From a virus, in the IMG/VR virus record IMGVR_UViG_3300012925_000005, positions 1 through 41,096 of that record: a stretch of DNA of 41,096 nt; one strand, given 5' to 3'. The notes beneath the pieces are model-generated. The model did no database searches. It saw nothing but the letters and a program-made list of their open reading frames with translations, and had not been told where the DNA came from. Both the position numbers and the translations under genes were made by a program. Shown in pieces: positions 39,320 to 41,096 of this stretch. How positions within the stretch are numbered: position 1 is the first letter of the stretch; every line of letters begins with the position of its first letter.

Positions 39320-39639
39320 ATTATTTTTATTAATTTCCCGATAAAATCAGGCACCTGATTGGCCGCCGCAATGGCAGCAATAACCCCGAGCACCACTTTG
39401 AACGCCGTGTCTTTGATCCGGCGATAGCGATCCACCGCAATTTTATGCTCGTCCTCTTCGGAATCCCGAATCGTCAAAAGATAGTTGTCGTGATCTTCTA
39501 CTTTCGTTTCGAGTGCCGTAACCCGGCCGTTGGTTTTCAGGGTTTGTTCTTTGGTGATTTTAAGGTCGACCTTCATTTCCGAAAGTTCCTGACGGATATA
39601 ATCGAATTGGATTTCGAGAACTTCGTTGGAGGGAGGCAT
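39304..39639 (-). CDS. Coiled-coil membrane protein, holin/hemolysin-like
   Basis: A 111-residue protein. Residues 1-60 form a coiled coil (LEIQFDYIRQELSEMKVDLK) resembling XhlA-type phage proteins. Residues 78-105 are a hydrophobic segment (VVLGVIAAIAAANQVP). It is grouped with the other lysis genes. Confidence 0.6.
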   Translation of the reverse strand: MPPSNEVLEIQFDYIRQELSEMKVDLKITKEQTLKTNGRVTALETKVEDHDNYLLTIRDSEEDEHKIAVDRYRRIKDTAFKVVLGVIAAIAAANQVPDFIGKLIKIIWMKN

Positions 39640-39651
39640 ACAATTAAATAG

Positions 39652-41096
39652 TTATAACCGTACTTCCATGACCGTGATTGAAGCGTGTTCCGCATTCGGA
39701 GCTGCTACTGGACGACACTGAGCGGTGCTGCCGGAGGTATCCCATTGCAACTTGAAGGTATGGCTGCCCGCCGCGAGTCCGGTTACCAACCGACAAAATG
39801 CCCCGCCCTGAGCGGCAGCCGATAACGCCGGTAGCGCCTGAGTACACCCGGAATCCACAGCCCCATCAACTACCAGAACAATGGTATTATTCGCACCGAG
39901 AGTTGCATTGTTAGAGGTGGCGAAAGAGGCATTAACTAAGACCTTGCTTCCGGTAATAGTCGTAATCGTTACTGTCGCTCCCGTAAGATCAACCAGTGTG
40001 GCAGATGTTGTCGTCTGATTAGCGGTTACTCGTCCCGCGGCAGTCTGAAGCACCACGTCTTGATGGACATGATCAGTACGCGCCAGAGCGGTTGAAACTC
40101 CGGCGGAATTAGTCGTGCCCGTCGATACGGGAGTTCCGTATACGAAAGTGTTGGAAAGGCCATCGATAGTTTTATTGGTGAGAGTCTGGGTAGCATCAAC
40201 ACTGACCAGATTTCCCGTTCCGGTCGGAAAAGCATGCTGCGAAGCCGAAGCCGTCCCTGCCGAAGGGCCAATCCAAGCGCCATCCTGTTGCACAGCGGCT
40301 TTTTGAATTCCCGCATTCTCAAGCGATAAAAGCTGAGCCGTTCCCGTAAGGGTGGTAACATTATTAATTTCCATCGCCTGAGCGGCCGCTCCGTCAACTA
40401 CATTCGATTCCAAAGACAACATGGCCGTTCCGGATTGAATATTTTGAACTCCCAAATTAATTAACCGTGCGGCTGTAGATCCAAACGAAATGCTGTTATC
40501 AATTGCCGGCAGAAGATTAACCGCCCAAAAAGCCGAAGTATCGGTCAGAGAAAATCTGATAACGTTATTGGTGGTTATTTCTGCTACTCCTCCCGCACCT
40601 GGCACGTTGATGTTAATGGTTCCACCGCTGGTTGCCGCGTTTAATTTTGGGGTGGTCAGTGAATTGGTCGCTACCAGATCCCCCGTTGCCGAATTAGTTC
40701 CGCCGCGGGCAATCGGAAGAATGCCGGTCGTAACATTGCCGGCATTAAGGTTGGTAAGATTGGTTCCGTCAGTCGAACTTCCCGCTAAGGTCAACCGCCC
40801 ATCAGCCCCAACCGTGAACGTCGGAAGACTTCCCGCGGTAGGATAAGCTCCAGCGGTAACGGCGGTATTAGGAATAGACGCGGCCGGAAGATTGTCAATC
40901 GTAATCGCTCCCCCGCTCACGACCGCTACCTGATTATTAGTCAGTCCGGTGGAGACATCTTGACCGAACCCGCCGAGGGTTTTCGGAATTATGGGTAAAT
41001 TACCAACTGGAATAATAGGCAATTGAGTTGTCGGAACTTTTCCCGTTGCATCCAATGATGCCGCGCCGTTCGGAACTCCGAGTGGGATATACGTCA
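39652..41096 (-). CDS. Tail fibre protein spanning the circle junction
   Basis: A 481-residue protein when joined to 1-124; the first codon lies at 122-124, so the window shows all but the final base of the ATG at its right end. It opens MTYIPLGVPNGAASLDATGK, a common tail-fibre opening, followed by Thr/Asn/Gly-rich beta repeats, TALARTDHVHQ and a C-terminal beta domain (SHTFKLQWDTSGSTAQCRPV). It forms the fibre or its distal shaft with the 436-residue protein. Confidence 0.8.
   Translation of the reverse strand, partial: TYIPLGVPNGAASLDATGKVPTTQLPIIPVGNLPIIPKTLGGFGQDVSTGLTNNQVAVVSGGAITIDNLPAASIPNTAVTAGAYPTAGSLPTFTVGADGRLTLAGSSTDGTNLTNLNAGNVTTGILPIARGGTNSATGDLVATNSLTTPKLNAATSGGTININVPGAGGVAEITTNNVIRFSLTDTSAFWAVNLLPAIDNSISFGSTAARLINLGVQNIQSGTAMLSLESNVVDGAAAQAMEINNVTTLTGTAQLLSLENAGIQKAAVQQDGAWIGPSAGTASASQHAFPTGTGNLVSVDATQTLTNKTIDGLSNTFVYGTPVSTGTTNSAGVSTALARTDHVHQDVVLQTAAGRVTANQTTTSATLVDLTGATVTITTITGSKVLVNASFATSNNATLGANNTIVLVVDGAVDSGCTQALPALSAAAQGGAFCRLVTGLAAGSHTFKLQWDTSGSTAQCRPVAAPNAEHASITVMEVRL
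40974..41096. repeat. Terminal direct repeat, right copy
   Basis: Exact second copy of bases 1-123. The copy ends inside the start codon of the tail-fibre gene, whose last base is found at position 124. The unique genome length is therefore about 40,973 bp. Confidence 0.95.

Overview
This window looks like the complete genome of a tailed double-stranded DNA phage assembled from a circular or circularly permuted molecule. The first 123 bases recur exactly as the last 123, and the tail-fibre gene cut by the right end resumes across that join, so the unique length is about 40,973 bp. No integrase, repressor, DNA polymerase or replicative helicase is recognisable. The phage is either lytic or of unknown lifestyle and must borrow the host replisome. 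The absence of a tape-measure, sheath or long tail-tube gene, together with two large Gly/Ala/Gln-rich internal proteins, suggests a short-tailed (podovirus-like) virion. This is inferred from gene content only.

The host is probably a small-genome bacterium of the Patescibacteria (CPR, Parcubacteria-like). The Thr/Ser-rich 'TGTSTLATTT' style of the tail proteins and the captured groES/groEL DNA point that way, but this is inference. Most genes lack a Shine-Dalgarno sequence and start a few bases after an A/T run. The recognisable promoters are TTGACA/TATAAT-like, which argues against a Bacteroidota host.

Layout on the circle: one long minus-strand late block runs from 11,393 down to 1 and continues from 40,973 down to 28,976. 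In transcription order it holds small and large terminase, portal, coiled-coil and probable scaffold proteins, decoration protein, major capsid, two further probable virion proteins, tail fibres, membrane/holin-like proteins, an M23 endolysin, a glycine-rich fibre with a signal peptide, two tail/connector proteins and two internal virion proteins. The rest (11.4-29 kb) is early and accessory. It contains RusA resolvase, Bet/RecT annealing protein, a DnaD-like winged-helix replication protein, HNH endonuclease, tRNA-His, a Tad2-like anti-Thoeris protein, GroES with a broken GroEL, YopX proteins, a PurD-like ATP-grasp enzyme, a lipoprotein with its own ribosome-binding site, a secreted DUF3761 peptide and many small proteins.

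The most unusual feature is in the gaps of the accessory region. At least five short transcription units (near 13.1, 15.9, 23.3, 24.3 and 27.9 kb) share one design: a promoter, usually a 5' hairpin, two interlocked helices ordered A-B-A'-B', and a U-tract terminator formed by B:B'. They look like a family of attenuators or pseudoknotted small RNAs. Nearby are a 321-bp element closed by 16-bp perfect inverted repeats, a pseudoknotted element beside tRNA-His, two hairpins with an identical AAGGAGGGGG loop, and two operator-like palindromes. All structural claims come from reading complementary segments by eye. No folding or database search was run.
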